DNA from: Streptomyces netropsis | GTDB lineage: Bacteria > Actinomycetota > Actinomycetes > Streptomycetales > Streptomycetaceae | Direction: 5' to 3' | NCBI RefSeq assembly: GCF_014203545.1 | Contig: NZ_JACHJG010000005.1 | Coordinates: 321,726 to 385,725 of the forward strand | Length of the DNA: 64,000 nt | Part shown: positions 23,472 through 31,511 of the stretch, one piece after another | Layout of the letters: each line of letters begins with the position of its first letter | Numbering within the stretch: position 1 is the first letter of the stretch | Translations under genes and position numbers: made by a program | Notes under the pieces: model-generated | Databases searched by the model: none | Seen by the model: only the letters and a program-made list of their open reading frames with translations | What the model was told of the DNA's origin: nothing

Positions 23472-26400
23472 TCAGCGCGGCGGCAGCTTCGGCCGACGCA
23501 GGTTCGGGACCGCCGAGTAGTCCGCCGGCGGCTTCGAACAGCCGTGGCGCTCCAGCAGATCCAGCGCCACCCGCACCGCGTCGTCCAGCTGCTTGTGCCG
23601 GCCCTCCGCCCAGTCGAGCGGGGTGCGGTCGACCTCGATGTCGGGTTCGACCCCGCGGTTCTCCACGTCCCAGCCGTACGCGTCGAACCACGCCGCGTTC
23701 ATCGGCACGGTGATCGCGCTGCCGTCACCGAGCCGGTGCCGGCCGGTCATCCCGACCACCCCGCCCCAGGTGCGCAGGCCCACCACCGGTCCGATGCCCT
23801 GGAGCTTGAACGCGGCGGTGATCATGTCGCCGTCGGAGGACGTCATCTCGTCGGCGATCGCCACGACCGGGCCGCGCGGGGCGTTGCTCGCGTACGACAC
23901 CGGCTGGGCGCCGCGCGTCAGGTCCCAGCCGATGATCGTGCGGGTCAGCTTCTCCACGACCAGCTCGCTGATGTTGCCGCCCGCGTTGCCCCGGACGTCC
24001 ACGATCAGTGCCTGGCGCGACATCTCCATCCGCAGGTCCCTGTTGAACTGCGCCCACCCGGAGCCGCCCATGTCGGGGATGTGCAGATACCCGCACTTGC
24101 CGCCGCTCAACTCCCGGACGACCGCGCGGCGCTTGGTCACCCAGTCCTGGTAGCGCAGCGGGCGTTCGTCGATCAGCGGCACGACGGCCACCCGGCGGGC
24201 GGGCGGGGGCGTGGCGTCGTCCGCCCCCTCCTCCGGTGGCGCGGGGCGGAATGTCAGCTCCACCGTGGTGCCGCCCGCCGCCGCCAGCAGCGGGTACGGG
24301 CCGGTGACCGGGTCGACCGGCCGCCCGTCGACGTGGGTGAGCGCCGCACCCTCGCGGATGCCCGAACCGGCCAGCGGCGAACGGGCCTTGGAGTCCGAGG
24401 AGTCGCCGGGCAGGATGCGCCGCACGGTCCAGGAGCCGTCCTTCTGGTGCGTGAGGTTGGCACCCAGGAGGCCGATCGCGCGCTGGTAGTGCGGCGGGCC
24501 CTCGTTGCGTCGGGCCGCCGCGACGTAGGCGTGCGAGGTGCCCAGCTCGCCGAGGACCTCGCGCAGCAGGTCCGCGAATTCGTCGGGGGAGGCGACCCGC
24601 TCGACCAGCGGCCGGTACTGGTCCAGCACCCCGTCCCAGTCGATCCCGCACATGTCCGGTTCCCAGAAGTAGGCGCGGACGATCCGGCCCGCCTCCTCGT
24701 ACGCCTGCCGCCACTCGGCCGCCGGGTCGACGTCGTGCAGGATGCGCCGCATGTCGATGTAGACGGTCGAGTCGGAGTCGCCGACGTCCGTGGCGGGGAC
24801 GGCCCGCAGCTCGCCCTCGTCGTTGACCACCAGCCGGGTGCCGTCGCCGCTGACCGAGAACCAGTCGACGGAGCTGGTGAGTTCGGTGCGCTTGGCCTTG
24901 CCCAGGTCGAAGTGTTCCAGCGTCGGGCGGCCCGAGGTGTCGGCCGGGTTGGCGAACGTCTCGCCGAGCGCGCCGGAGATCGGCCAGCGCAGCCACACCA
25001 GACCGCCGCCGCTGACCGGGCACAGCGCCGAGTACTTGGAGGCGGCCACCGGGAACTGCGTCACCCGGCTCTCCAGCCCCTCCACCTCCACGATCACCGA
25101 GCCGTCACCGCCGCCGTCGTCCGCGTCGAGGCCGCCCGCCGCGGGCCTGCCCTCCGCCGACAGCGCGAACGGCGAGGGCGTCGCCGACGACAGCGGCACG
25201 AGATAGGGGCGGCAGCCCAGCGGGAACGACAGATCGCCGGTGTGCACGTCGTAGACCGGGTCGAAGCCGCGCCAGGAGAGGAAGGCGAGATAGCGGCCGT
25301 CGCGGGTGAACACCGGCTGCTCGTCCTCGAACCGGCCGTTGGTGACGTCCACGACCATCCGGTCCGACAGCCGGGCGATCTTGATCTGTCGCAGGGAACG
25401 GCCGATGCCGGGGTGCGACCACGTCAGCCACGCCGAGTCGGGGGAGAAGGCGAGGTCGCGCACCGGCCCGTTGACGGACCGGATCAGCTCGGACACCTCG
25501 CCGTCCCCCTCGGGCGAGGTGTCCACGAGCAGCAGCCGCCCGTCGTGCGCGGCGACCGCCAGCAGCTCGCCGTCCGGCGAACCGAGCGTCTCGTGCACCC
25601 GCCCGATCAGGCCCGCCGCCAGCCGGCGCGGCTCGGCCGGCCCGGTCGCGCGCGGCAGCTGCGCGATCTCGATCGCGTCCTCGCCCTCCGCGTCCGTCAC
25701 ATAGGCGACCTGCCCGGTCGACCCCAGCATCTCCGGCAGCCTGACCCGTACGCCCGCGGTGTCGGCGATCGTGCGGGCCGGGCCGTCGCGGTGGGTGAGC
25801 CAGTACAGGCTGCCGCGCACGTTGACCGCGCTCGCCCGGCCCGTCGCGTCCACGGCCAGCGCGTCCACGTGCGACGCGGCCTGCACCTGGTACGTACGCC
25901 GCCCGGCCCGCGGCCCGCCGAGCCGGACCTCCAGCTTCCGCGGGGTGGCCGCCGGGCCCAGGTCGTCCACCAGCCACAGGTCACCCGCGCACTGGTAGAC
26001 GACCCGTGAGCCGTCGGTGGAGGCGTGCCGGGCGTAGAAGTCCGCGTGGTCGGTGTGCCGGCGCAGATCGGAGCCGTCGGGCAGGCAGGAGTACAGATTG
26101 CCGACGCCCTCGTGGTCGGAGAGGAACGCGATCCGGCCGCCGACGAACATCGCCGCATCCAGATGCCCGCCCAGATCCGGCACCAGCCGCTGCCCGTGCA
26201 GCCACAACCGGCCCGTCGCCCCGCCCCGGTAGCGCTTCCATGAGGCCGGCTCGTGCGGCGGCTTCCCCGTGAGCAGCAGGGTGCGGTGCTCCCCGTCGAG
26301 CTCGCCCACCGCGATGTCGGACAGCGGGCCCCACGGCAGCCGCAGGCCCGGGCTGCCGTCGGTGGGCAGCCGGTAGGCCCAGGAGAAGTACGAGAACGGC

Positions 26401-26759
26401 TGGCCGTGCGAGGAGACGGCGAGGACGTCATGGCCCCCGTCGCGGTCGGAGGGCGCCCAGCCGCAGACCCGGGTGTCACTGCTGCCCCAATAGGTGAGCC
26501 GGCGGGCCGGGCCGCCGTCCACCGGCGCGAGATGGATCTCGGGGTCGAGGCTGCGCCAGCTCGTGAACGCGATGTGCTGCCCGTCGGGCGAGAAGCGCGG
26601 ATGCCCCGCCCGCGTCCGGTCGACGGTCAGCCGCCAGGCCCGCCCGGTGTCGCCGCCCGCCCCCTCGGGCGACAGCGGAGCCACCCAGAGATCGTCCTCG
26701 GCGATGAAACAGAGCAGATCGCCGTGGAGGTGGGGGAACCGCAGATACGCATCGCTCAC
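23472..26759 (-). CDS. Tricorn protease homologue
   Basis: A 1095-residue cytoplasmic peptidase that would trim proteasome products into small peptides. The N-terminal half is two beta-propellers (ADSIHLD-type repeats such as PRFSPDGQHIAFTS and FSPDSAWLTWS), followed by a PDZ domain (SGIREGAALTHVDGRPVD) and the S41 core. The tricorn catalytic residues are identifiable: His in ELGTSHAYVAA, the nucleophile Ser in DEMTSSDGDM, and Glu in NRGVEPDIEVD. Start choice: GTG at 26759, giving SDAYLRFPHLHGD; an upstream frame is open but without homology. It is divergent from a TetR gene and a repressor-like palindrome lies between them. Confidence 0.93.
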   Translation of the reverse strand: MSDAYLRFPHLHGDLLCFIAEDDLWVAPLSPEGAGGDTGRAWRLTVDRTRAGHPRFSPDGQHIAFTSWRSLDPEIHLAPVDGGPARRLTYWGSSDTRVCGWAPSDRDGGHDVLAVSSHGQPFSYFSWAYRLPTDGSPGLRLPWGPLSDIAVGELDGEHRTLLLTGKPPHEPASWKRYRGGATGRLWLHGQRLVPDLGGHLDAAMFVGGRIAFLSDHEGVGNLYSCLPDGSDLRRHTDHADFYARHASTDGSRVVYQCAGDLWLVDDLGPAATPRKLEVRLGGPRAGRRTYQVQAASHVDALAVDATGRASAVNVRGSLYWLTHRDGPARTIADTAGVRVRLPEMLGSTGQVAYVTDAEGEDAIEIAQLPRATGPAEPRRLAAGLIGRVHETLGSPDGELLAVAAHDGRLLLVDTSPEGDGEVSELIRSVNGPVRDLAFSPDSAWLTWSHPGIGRSLRQIKIARLSDRMVVDVTNGRFEDEQPVFTRDGRYLAFLSWRGFDPVYDVHTGDLSFPLGCRPYLVPLSSATPSPFALSAEGRPAAGGLDADDGGGDGSVIVEVEGLESRVTQFPVAASKYSALCPVSGGGLVWLRWPISGALGETFANPADTSGRPTLEHFDLGKAKRTELTSSVDWFSVSGDGTRLVVNDEGELRAVPATDVGDSDSTVYIDMRRILHDVDPAAEWRQAYEEAGRIVRAYFWEPDMCGIDWDGVLDQYRPLVERVASPDEFADLLREVLGELGTSHAYVAAARRNEGPPHYQRAIGLLGANLTHQKDGSWTVRRILPGDSSDSKARSPLAGSGIREGAALTHVDGRPVDPVTGPYPLLAAAGGTTVELTFRPAPPEEGADDATPPPARRVAVVPLIDERPLRYQDWVTKRRAVVRELSGGKCGYLHIPDMGGSGWAQFNRDLRMEMSRQALIVDVRGNAGGNISELVVEKLTRTIIGWDLTRGAQPVSYASNAPRGPVVAIADEMTSSDGDMITAAFKLQGIGPVVGLRTWGGVVGMTGRHRLGDGSAITVPMNAAWFDAYGWDVENRGVEPDIEVDRTPLDWAEGRHKQLDDAVRVALDLLERHGCSKPPADYSAVPNLRRPKLPPR

Positions 26760-26819
26760 CCGACCATCGTTTCGGGCCCCGCACCCCGCGGCAACTCGGT
26801 TCGTGACGCAGAACACCAT

Positions 26820-26837
26820 CGAAACGAACCCGTTTCG
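26820..26837. promoter_or_regulatory. TetR-type operator candidate, site 1
   Basis: CGAAACG-AACC-CGTTTCG, exact 7-bp arms with a 4-bp spacer, in the divergent region between the tricorn and TetR genes. A similar half site (CGTTTCG) lies at 26768-26774, near the tricorn start. Confidence 0.6.
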
Positions 26838-26864
26838 CTCGCCCGCGGCGTACGCTCATGGTGT

Positions 26865-26879
26865 ACGAAACCGTTTCGT
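26865..26879. promoter_or_regulatory. TetR-type operator candidate, site 2
   Basis: ACGAAA-CCG-TTTCGT, an exact 15-bp palindrome sharing the CGAAAC/GTTTCG core with site 1, 28 bp before the TetR start. A second site with the same core strongly suggests a real regulatory pair. Confidence 0.65.
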
Positions 26880-26906
26880 TTAATGTGACCCGAAGGGAGG
26901 CGCGGC

Positions 26907-27506
26907 ATGCCGACGGAATCACCCAAGCCACCGGCGCGGCGCACCCGGCTGACGTCCGAGCGAGCGGGAGAGCTCTACGACGCCGTGCTCGATCTGTTGC
27001 GCGAGGTCGGCTACGACGCCCTGACCATGGACGCCGTCGCGGCCCGTGCGCGCTCCAGCAAGGCCACCCTCTACCGCCAGTGGAAGGGCAAGCCGGAGCT
27101 GGTCGCGAGCGCTCTGCGGCACGGCAAACCCGTGCATCTGGGGGAGATCGACACCGGCAGTGTGCGCGGTGACCTCCAGGCGATGGTGTGCAGTGCCGAC
27201 AAGGCTCAGATGGAGAAGGACACGGCCCTCATGCGGGGGCTCGGCCACGCCGCCCACACCAACCCGGAGCTGCTCCGGGCGCTGCGTGAACTGCTGGTCG
27301 AGCCCGAGATCGCCGCACTGAACGCAATGCTGCAACGCGGGATCGACCGGGGTGAGGTCGCCCCGGACGTCCCCGCGCTGCGCTATGTCCCGCACATGCT
27401 GTTCGGGGCCTTCATCACCCAGCCGCTGCTCGAGGACCGGCCGGTGGACGCGGAGTTCCTCGCCGCGTACGTAGACGCCGTGATCGTCCCCGCACTCGGT
27501 CTCTAG
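26907..27506 (+). CDS. TetR/AcrR family transcriptional regulator
   Basis: A 199-residue repressor-type protein. The N-terminal HTH includes LYDAVLDLLREVGYDALTMDAVAARARSSKATLYRQWKGK, and the ligand-binding domain is helical with LRGLGHAAHTNPELLRALRE-like features. Two CGAAAC-type palindromes in its upstream region point to autoregulation. The MMPL transporter gene starts 102 bp downstream on the same strand and is the likely target, and tricorn is divergent. ATG at 26907 with AAGGGAGG upstream. The ligand is unknown. Confidence 0.93.
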   Translation: MPTESPKPPARRTRLTSERAGELYDAVLDLLREVGYDALTMDAVAARARSSKATLYRQWKGKPELVASALRHGKPVHLGEIDTGSVRGDLQAMVCSADKAQMEKDTALMRGLGHAAHTNPELLRALRELLVEPEIAALNAMLQRGIDRGEVAPDVPALRYVPHMLFGAFITQPLLEDRPVDAEFLAAYVDAVIVPALGL

Positions 27507-27607
27507 TACCCACACCCCCACCGACCCACCTGACGCGCCGCTCTCGTCGTCGGGCTGGTACCCCACGCCCTGTTCCGTATCTCGACCCGACGGGAGCACA
27601 ACTCCTC

Positions 27608-29848
27608 GTGGCCACGTTCCTTTACAAACTGGGCCGTCTCGCCTTCCGGCGACGCCGGCTCGTCGCCCTCATATGGGTGGCGCTGCTGGCGATCGCCGGT
27701 GTCGGCGCCGCCACCGCACCCAGCCCCGGCAGCACCAGCTTCTCCATCCCGGGCACCGAGGCGCAGCGCGCCTTCGACCTGCTGGAGAAGCGCTTCCCGG
27801 GCCAGAGCGCGGACGGCGCCGCCGCCCGCGTCGTCTTCAAGGCCCCCGACGGCCAGAAGATCACCGACCCGAAGAACAAGGCCACGGTCGAGAAGGCCGT
27901 CGGCGAGCTGACGGGCCCGCAGGTGGCCTCGACCGTCAACCCCTTCCAGGCACAGGCCGTCAGCAAGGACGCCACCACCGCCTATGTGTCGGTCACCTAC
28001 AAGGTCGACGCCAACAGCCTCACCGACGACTCGCTCGACACCCTCAAGGGCGCCGCGACGCACGGGCGGGACGCCGGGCTGACCGTGGAGACCGGCGGTA
28101 GCGCCCTCCAGGCGATACCCGAGGCCGGCGGGGCCTCCGAGATCATCGGCATCGCCGTCTCGGCGGTCGTGCTGGTCATCACCTTCGGCTCGCTGATCGC
28201 CGCCGGAATGCCGCTGCTCACCGCGATCATCGGCGTCGGCATCGGCGTGTCCTCGATCGCCGCCCTGGCCTCCGCGCTGGACCTGGGCTCCACCACCTCG
28301 ACGCTCGCCACGATGATCGGCCTCGCGGTCGGCATCGACTACGCGCTGTTCATCGTCTCCCGCTACCGCGCCGAGCTGGCCGAGGGCCGCGAGCGTGAGG
28401 AAGCCGCGGGACGCGCGGTCGGCACCGCCGGCTCGGCGGTCGTCTTCGCCGGTCTCACGGTCGTCATCGCCCTGGCCGGACTCGCCGTCGTCAACATCCC
28501 GATGCTGACGAAGATGGGCATGGCCGCCGCCGGTACGGTCGCCATCGCCGTCCTCATCGCGCTCACCCTCATCCCCGCGCTGCTGGGCTTCGCGGGCCGC
28601 AAGGTGCTCGCCCGCAAGGACCGCAAGGCCGAGCCGGGTGCGGCGAAGGACGAGGACAAGCCCAACATGGGCACCCGCTGGGCCCGCTTCGTGCTGCGCA
28701 AGCCGGCCCTGGTGCTGGTGGCCGGTGTGCTCGGGCTCGGGGCCGTCGCCGTCCCCGCCGCCTCGCTGGAACTGGGCCTGCCCGACGACGGGGCGCAGTC
28801 GACCTCCACCACCCAGCGCAAGGCGTACGACCTGCTCTCCGAGGGCTTCGGCGCCGGTATCAACGGCCCGCTGATGGTCGTCGTCGACGGGGCCGGCAGC
28901 GACGACCCCAAGGCCGCCGCGCAGGCCGTCGCCAAGACCGTGGCGGGCCTGGACAACGTCGCCGCCGTCGCCCCGGTCACCCCGGCGAGCTTCGACAAGG
29001 CCGGTGACACGGCCATCGTGATGGTCATCCCGAAGTCGAAGCCGAGCAGCTCGCAGACCGAGGAACTGGTCCACGCGATCCGCGACAAGGGCGCGGCCAC
29101 CGCCGCGGACGCCGACGCACGGGTGCTGGTCACCGGTCAGACGGCGATGAACATCGACGTCTCGCAGAAGCTGAACGACGCACTGCTGCCCTACCTCGGG
29201 CTCGTCGTCGGCCTCGCCTTCCTGCTGCTGATGGTCGTCTTCCGGTCGGTGCTCGTGCCGCTCAAGGCCGCGCTCGGCTTCCTGCTGTCCGTGGTCGCCG
29301 CGCTCGGCGCGGTCGTCGCGGTCTTCCAGTGGGGCTGGCTCGGCGGTCTGTTCGGCGTCGAGGAGACCGGGCCGATCATGAGCATGATGCCGATCTTCAT
29401 GGTGGGTGTCGTGTTCGGGCTCGCGATGGACTACGAGGTCTTCCTCGTCACCCGGATGCGCGAGGCGTTCGTGCACGGGGAGCGGCCCGGCCAGGCGATC
29501 GTGACCGGCTTCCGGCACGGCGCCCGGGTCGTCAGCGCCGCCGCCGTGATCATGATCAGCGTCTTCGCGGGCTTCATCGGCTCCTCGGAGTCGATGGTCA
29601 AGATGATCGGCTTCGGCCTGGCCGTCGCGGTCTTCTTCGACGCGTTCATCGTCCGCATGGCCATCGTGCCCGCCGTCCTCGCCCTGCTCGGCAAGTCCGC
29701 CTGGTGGCTGCCCGGCTGGCTCGGCAGGATCCTGCCGAACGTGGACGTCGAGGGCGAGGGCCTGCAGAAGCAGCTCGGCGCCGACGCGGACGTGCTGACC
29801 GACCGTGACTCCGACCCCGACCCGAAGCGGGAGCCCGTCAGCGTCTGA
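27608..29848 (+). CDS. MMPL/RND family transporter
   Basis: A 746-residue exporter. One N-terminal TM, a large extracytoplasmic loop, a TM bundle with the key AVGIDYALFIVSRYRAEL segment (Asp-Tyr pair of MmpL proton relay), a second loop, and a second bundle with the matching GLAMDYEVFLVTRMREAF. The repeat of the two Asp-Tyr pairs marks a full RND unit using proton motive force. Substrates of this family are lipids or drugs. GTG at 27608 with a GGGAGC box. Preceded by the TetR gene, a usual repressor-exporter pair. Confidence 0.93.
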   Translation: MATFLYKLGRLAFRRRRLVALIWVALLAIAGVGAATAPSPGSTSFSIPGTEAQRAFDLLEKRFPGQSADGAAARVVFKAPDGQKITDPKNKATVEKAVGELTGPQVASTVNPFQAQAVSKDATTAYVSVTYKVDANSLTDDSLDTLKGAATHGRDAGLTVETGGSALQAIPEAGGASEIIGIAVSAVVLVITFGSLIAAGMPLLTAIIGVGIGVSSIAALASALDLGSTTSTLATMIGLAVGIDYALFIVSRYRAELAEGREREEAAGRAVGTAGSAVVFAGLTVVIALAGLAVVNIPMLTKMGMAAAGTVAIAVLIALTLIPALLGFAGRKVLARKDRKAEPGAAKDEDKPNMGTRWARFVLRKPALVLVAGVLGLGAVAVPAASLELGLPDDGAQSTSTTQRKAYDLLSEGFGAGINGPLMVVVDGAGSDDPKAAAQAVAKTVAGLDNVAAVAPVTPASFDKAGDTAIVMVIPKSKPSSSQTEELVHAIRDKGAATAADADARVLVTGQTAMNIDVSQKLNDALLPYLGLVVGLAFLLLMVVFRSVLVPLKAALGFLLSVVAALGAVVAVFQWGWLGGLFGVEETGPIMSMMPIFMVGVVFGLAMDYEVFLVTRMREAFVHGERPGQAIVTGFRHGARVVSAAAVIMISVFAGFIGSSESMVKMIGFGLAVAVFFDAFIVRMAIVPAVLALLGKSAWWLPGWLGRILPNVDVEGEGLQKQLGADADVLTDRDSDPDPKREPVSV

Positions 29849-29860
29849 CCCGAACGTCCG

Positions 29861-29891
29861 GGGCCGTCCGACCCACCGGGTCGGGCGGCCC
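29861..29891 (+). terminator. Hairpin terminator after the MMPL gene
   Basis: 14-bp arms GGGCCGTCCGACCC/GGGTCGGGCGGCCC with a 3-nt loop and one G-T pair, 12 bp after the transporter stop codon. Confidence 0.8.
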
Positions 29892-29940
29892 CGGCGACCG
29901 CGCCGACCCCGTGGGGACGGGGGCCGTGCGCGGGCCGCCC

Positions 29941-29976
29941 GGCGGCGGCCTCCGGATGACCGAGGAGGCCGCCGCC
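29941..29976 (+). terminator. Second hairpin terminator
   Basis: 13-bp perfect arms GGCGGCGGCCTCC/GGAGGCCGCCGCC with a 10-nt loop, followed by GGGCCTTTTCG. Of the 320 bp between the MMPL and MarP genes, the first 130 hold the two terminators and the rest must hold the MarP promoter, which I could not identify. Confidence 0.8.
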
Positions 29977-30168
29977 GGGCCTTTTCGTACCCCGGCCCGA
30001 GCGCCGCCGCCGTTCATCGTTCCGGTTCGCCCCATCGGGTCCACTCGCCGGGGTCGGCATGTGGCGTACGCCACGAAAGGGAACCGTTGGTCCTTCTACG
30101 GGCGTTTTCCCCAGTCCACACCTGTGGGCGCGATCGGGGGGCGCGTACGACGGAAAGGGCTCCCCGCG

Positions 30169-31365
30169 TTGAACCTGCTCGATCTGCTTCTGTTGCTGGT
30201 CGTCGTCGGTTATGCCGTCTCCGGCTACCGGCGGGGCCTCGTCGCGAGCGCCGTGCTGCTCGCCGGGTTCCTCGGCGGGGCGGTGCTCGGCGTCTGGGCG
30301 CTGCCGTACGCCCTGGAGCCCTTCGATGCCGGGACGACGGCCGCGGCCGTCGTCGCCGTCCTGGTGGTCCTGCTCCCCGCGGCGGTCGGGCACGCGCTGG
30401 CCGGGCGGCTCGCCTGGCGGCTGCGCCGCCGGCTGACCTGGGCGCCCGTGCGCGGCGTCGACGGCATCGGCGGAGCGGCCGTCAACTCCCTGGCGGTACT
30501 GCTGGTCGGCTGGGTGGCCGCGAGCGTCCTCGTCTCGGCGAACTCCGCGCTGCTGACCAAGGAGATAAAGGATTCCACCCTGCTCGGCGCGGTACAGAAG
30601 TCGATGCCCGAGCAGGCGCCCACGTGGTTCAGCCGCACCACGGACGCGCTGGCCGGCGCGGGTTTCCCGCAGGTCTTCAACCCCTTCGAGAACGAGCCAG
30701 CGACCAGCGTCGCCAAGCCGTCCGGTGACGCGGTCACCGCCTCGGCGACCCGCGCGGCGCGCGACAGCGTCGTCAAGGTCGAGGGCGTCGCCGACGTCGG
30801 CGACGGGCGGCGCGGCCAGGAGGGCAGCGGCTTCGTCTACGCCGCGCACCACGTGATGACCAACGCGCACGTCGTGGCCGGGGTGAGCGACCCGACCGTA
30901 CGGGTGGGCGGCGTGGGGCGGGCGTACCGGGCGAAGGTCGTCCACTTCGACCCGAGGACCGATGTGGCCGTCCTCGACGTCCCCGGCCTGGACGCGCCCG
31001 CGCTGGCCTTCGACAAGGGCGCCGGGCGCGGTGACGCGGCGGTCGTCGCGGGCTTCCCCGAGAACGGCGGCCTCGACCTGCGGGCGGCCACCGTCGCCAA
31101 CGAGGTCCGCGCCAAGGGCCAGGACATCTACGGCGACGGCGTCACCACCCGCACGGTCTACTCCGTCCGCTCCACGGTCCGCCCCGGCAACTCCGGCGGC
31201 CCGCTGCTGACCCCCACCGGCAAGGTCTACGGCGTCGTCTTCGCCCGCTCCACGTCGAACTCCGAGACGGGCTACGTCCTGACCGCCGACCAGGTCGCCA
31301 CCGCCGCCACCCGCGCGGCCACGGCCACCGCCCCCGTCTCCACGGGGAGCCGCGCGGCGCTTTAG
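30169..31365 (+). CDS. MarP-like membrane serine protease
   Basis: A 398-residue protein (mycobacterial MarP is about the same). Four N-terminal CvpA-type membrane helices (about residues 2-130) precede a periplasmic chymotrypsin-fold domain with the full triad: His in VMTNAHVVAG, Asp in DPRTDVAVLDV, Ser in RPGNSGGPLL. MarP in Mycobacterium tuberculosis is needed for acid resistance and peptidoglycan hydrolase processing. Start choice: TTG at 30169 begins NLLDLLLLL, the normal first helix; a longer frame upstream lacks homology. GGAAAGGG upstream serves as ribosome binding site. The gene ends beside a palindromic repeat. Confidence 0.9.
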   Translation: MNLLDLLLLLVVVGYAVSGYRRGLVASAVLLAGFLGGAVLGVWALPYALEPFDAGTTAAAVVAVLVVLLPAAVGHALAGRLAWRLRRRLTWAPVRGVDGIGGAAVNSLAVLLVGWVAASVLVSANSALLTKEIKDSTLLGAVQKSMPEQAPTWFSRTTDALAGAGFPQVFNPFENEPATSVAKPSGDAVTASATRAARDSVVKVEGVADVGDGRRGQEGSGFVYAAHHVMTNAHVVAGVSDPTVRVGGVGRAYRAKVVHFDPRTDVAVLDVPGLDAPALAFDKGAGRGDAAVVAGFPENGGLDLRAATVANEVRAKGQDIYGDGVTTRTVYSVRSTVRPGNSGGPLLTPTGKVYGVVFARSTSNSETGYVLTADQVATAATRAATATAPVSTGSRAAL

Positions 31366-31390
31366 TGGCTTCGGCTGCCACCCGGTCGGC

Positions 31391-31491
31391 GCCTGCGGCG
31401 GCGAGCGCCCTGCGGGCGTGTCCTCAATCGCCGGACGAGCTGAAAGCCCGTCCGGCGATTGAGGACACCGCCGCGCAGCGGTGGTGCGCCC
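31391..31491. repeat. Dispersed palindromic repeat, copy 3
   Basis: 21-bp arms (31421-31441, 31445-31465, one mismatch) with the CGCCGGACG core and flanking TCCTCAAT/ATTGAGGA, between a GCCTGCGGCGGCGAGCGCCC module on the left and GCGCAGCGGTGGTGCGCCC on the right. Lies between the convergent MarP and MFS genes. Confidence 0.9.
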
Positions 31492-31511
31492 CCTGCCGGA
31501 GTCCCGCCTCG

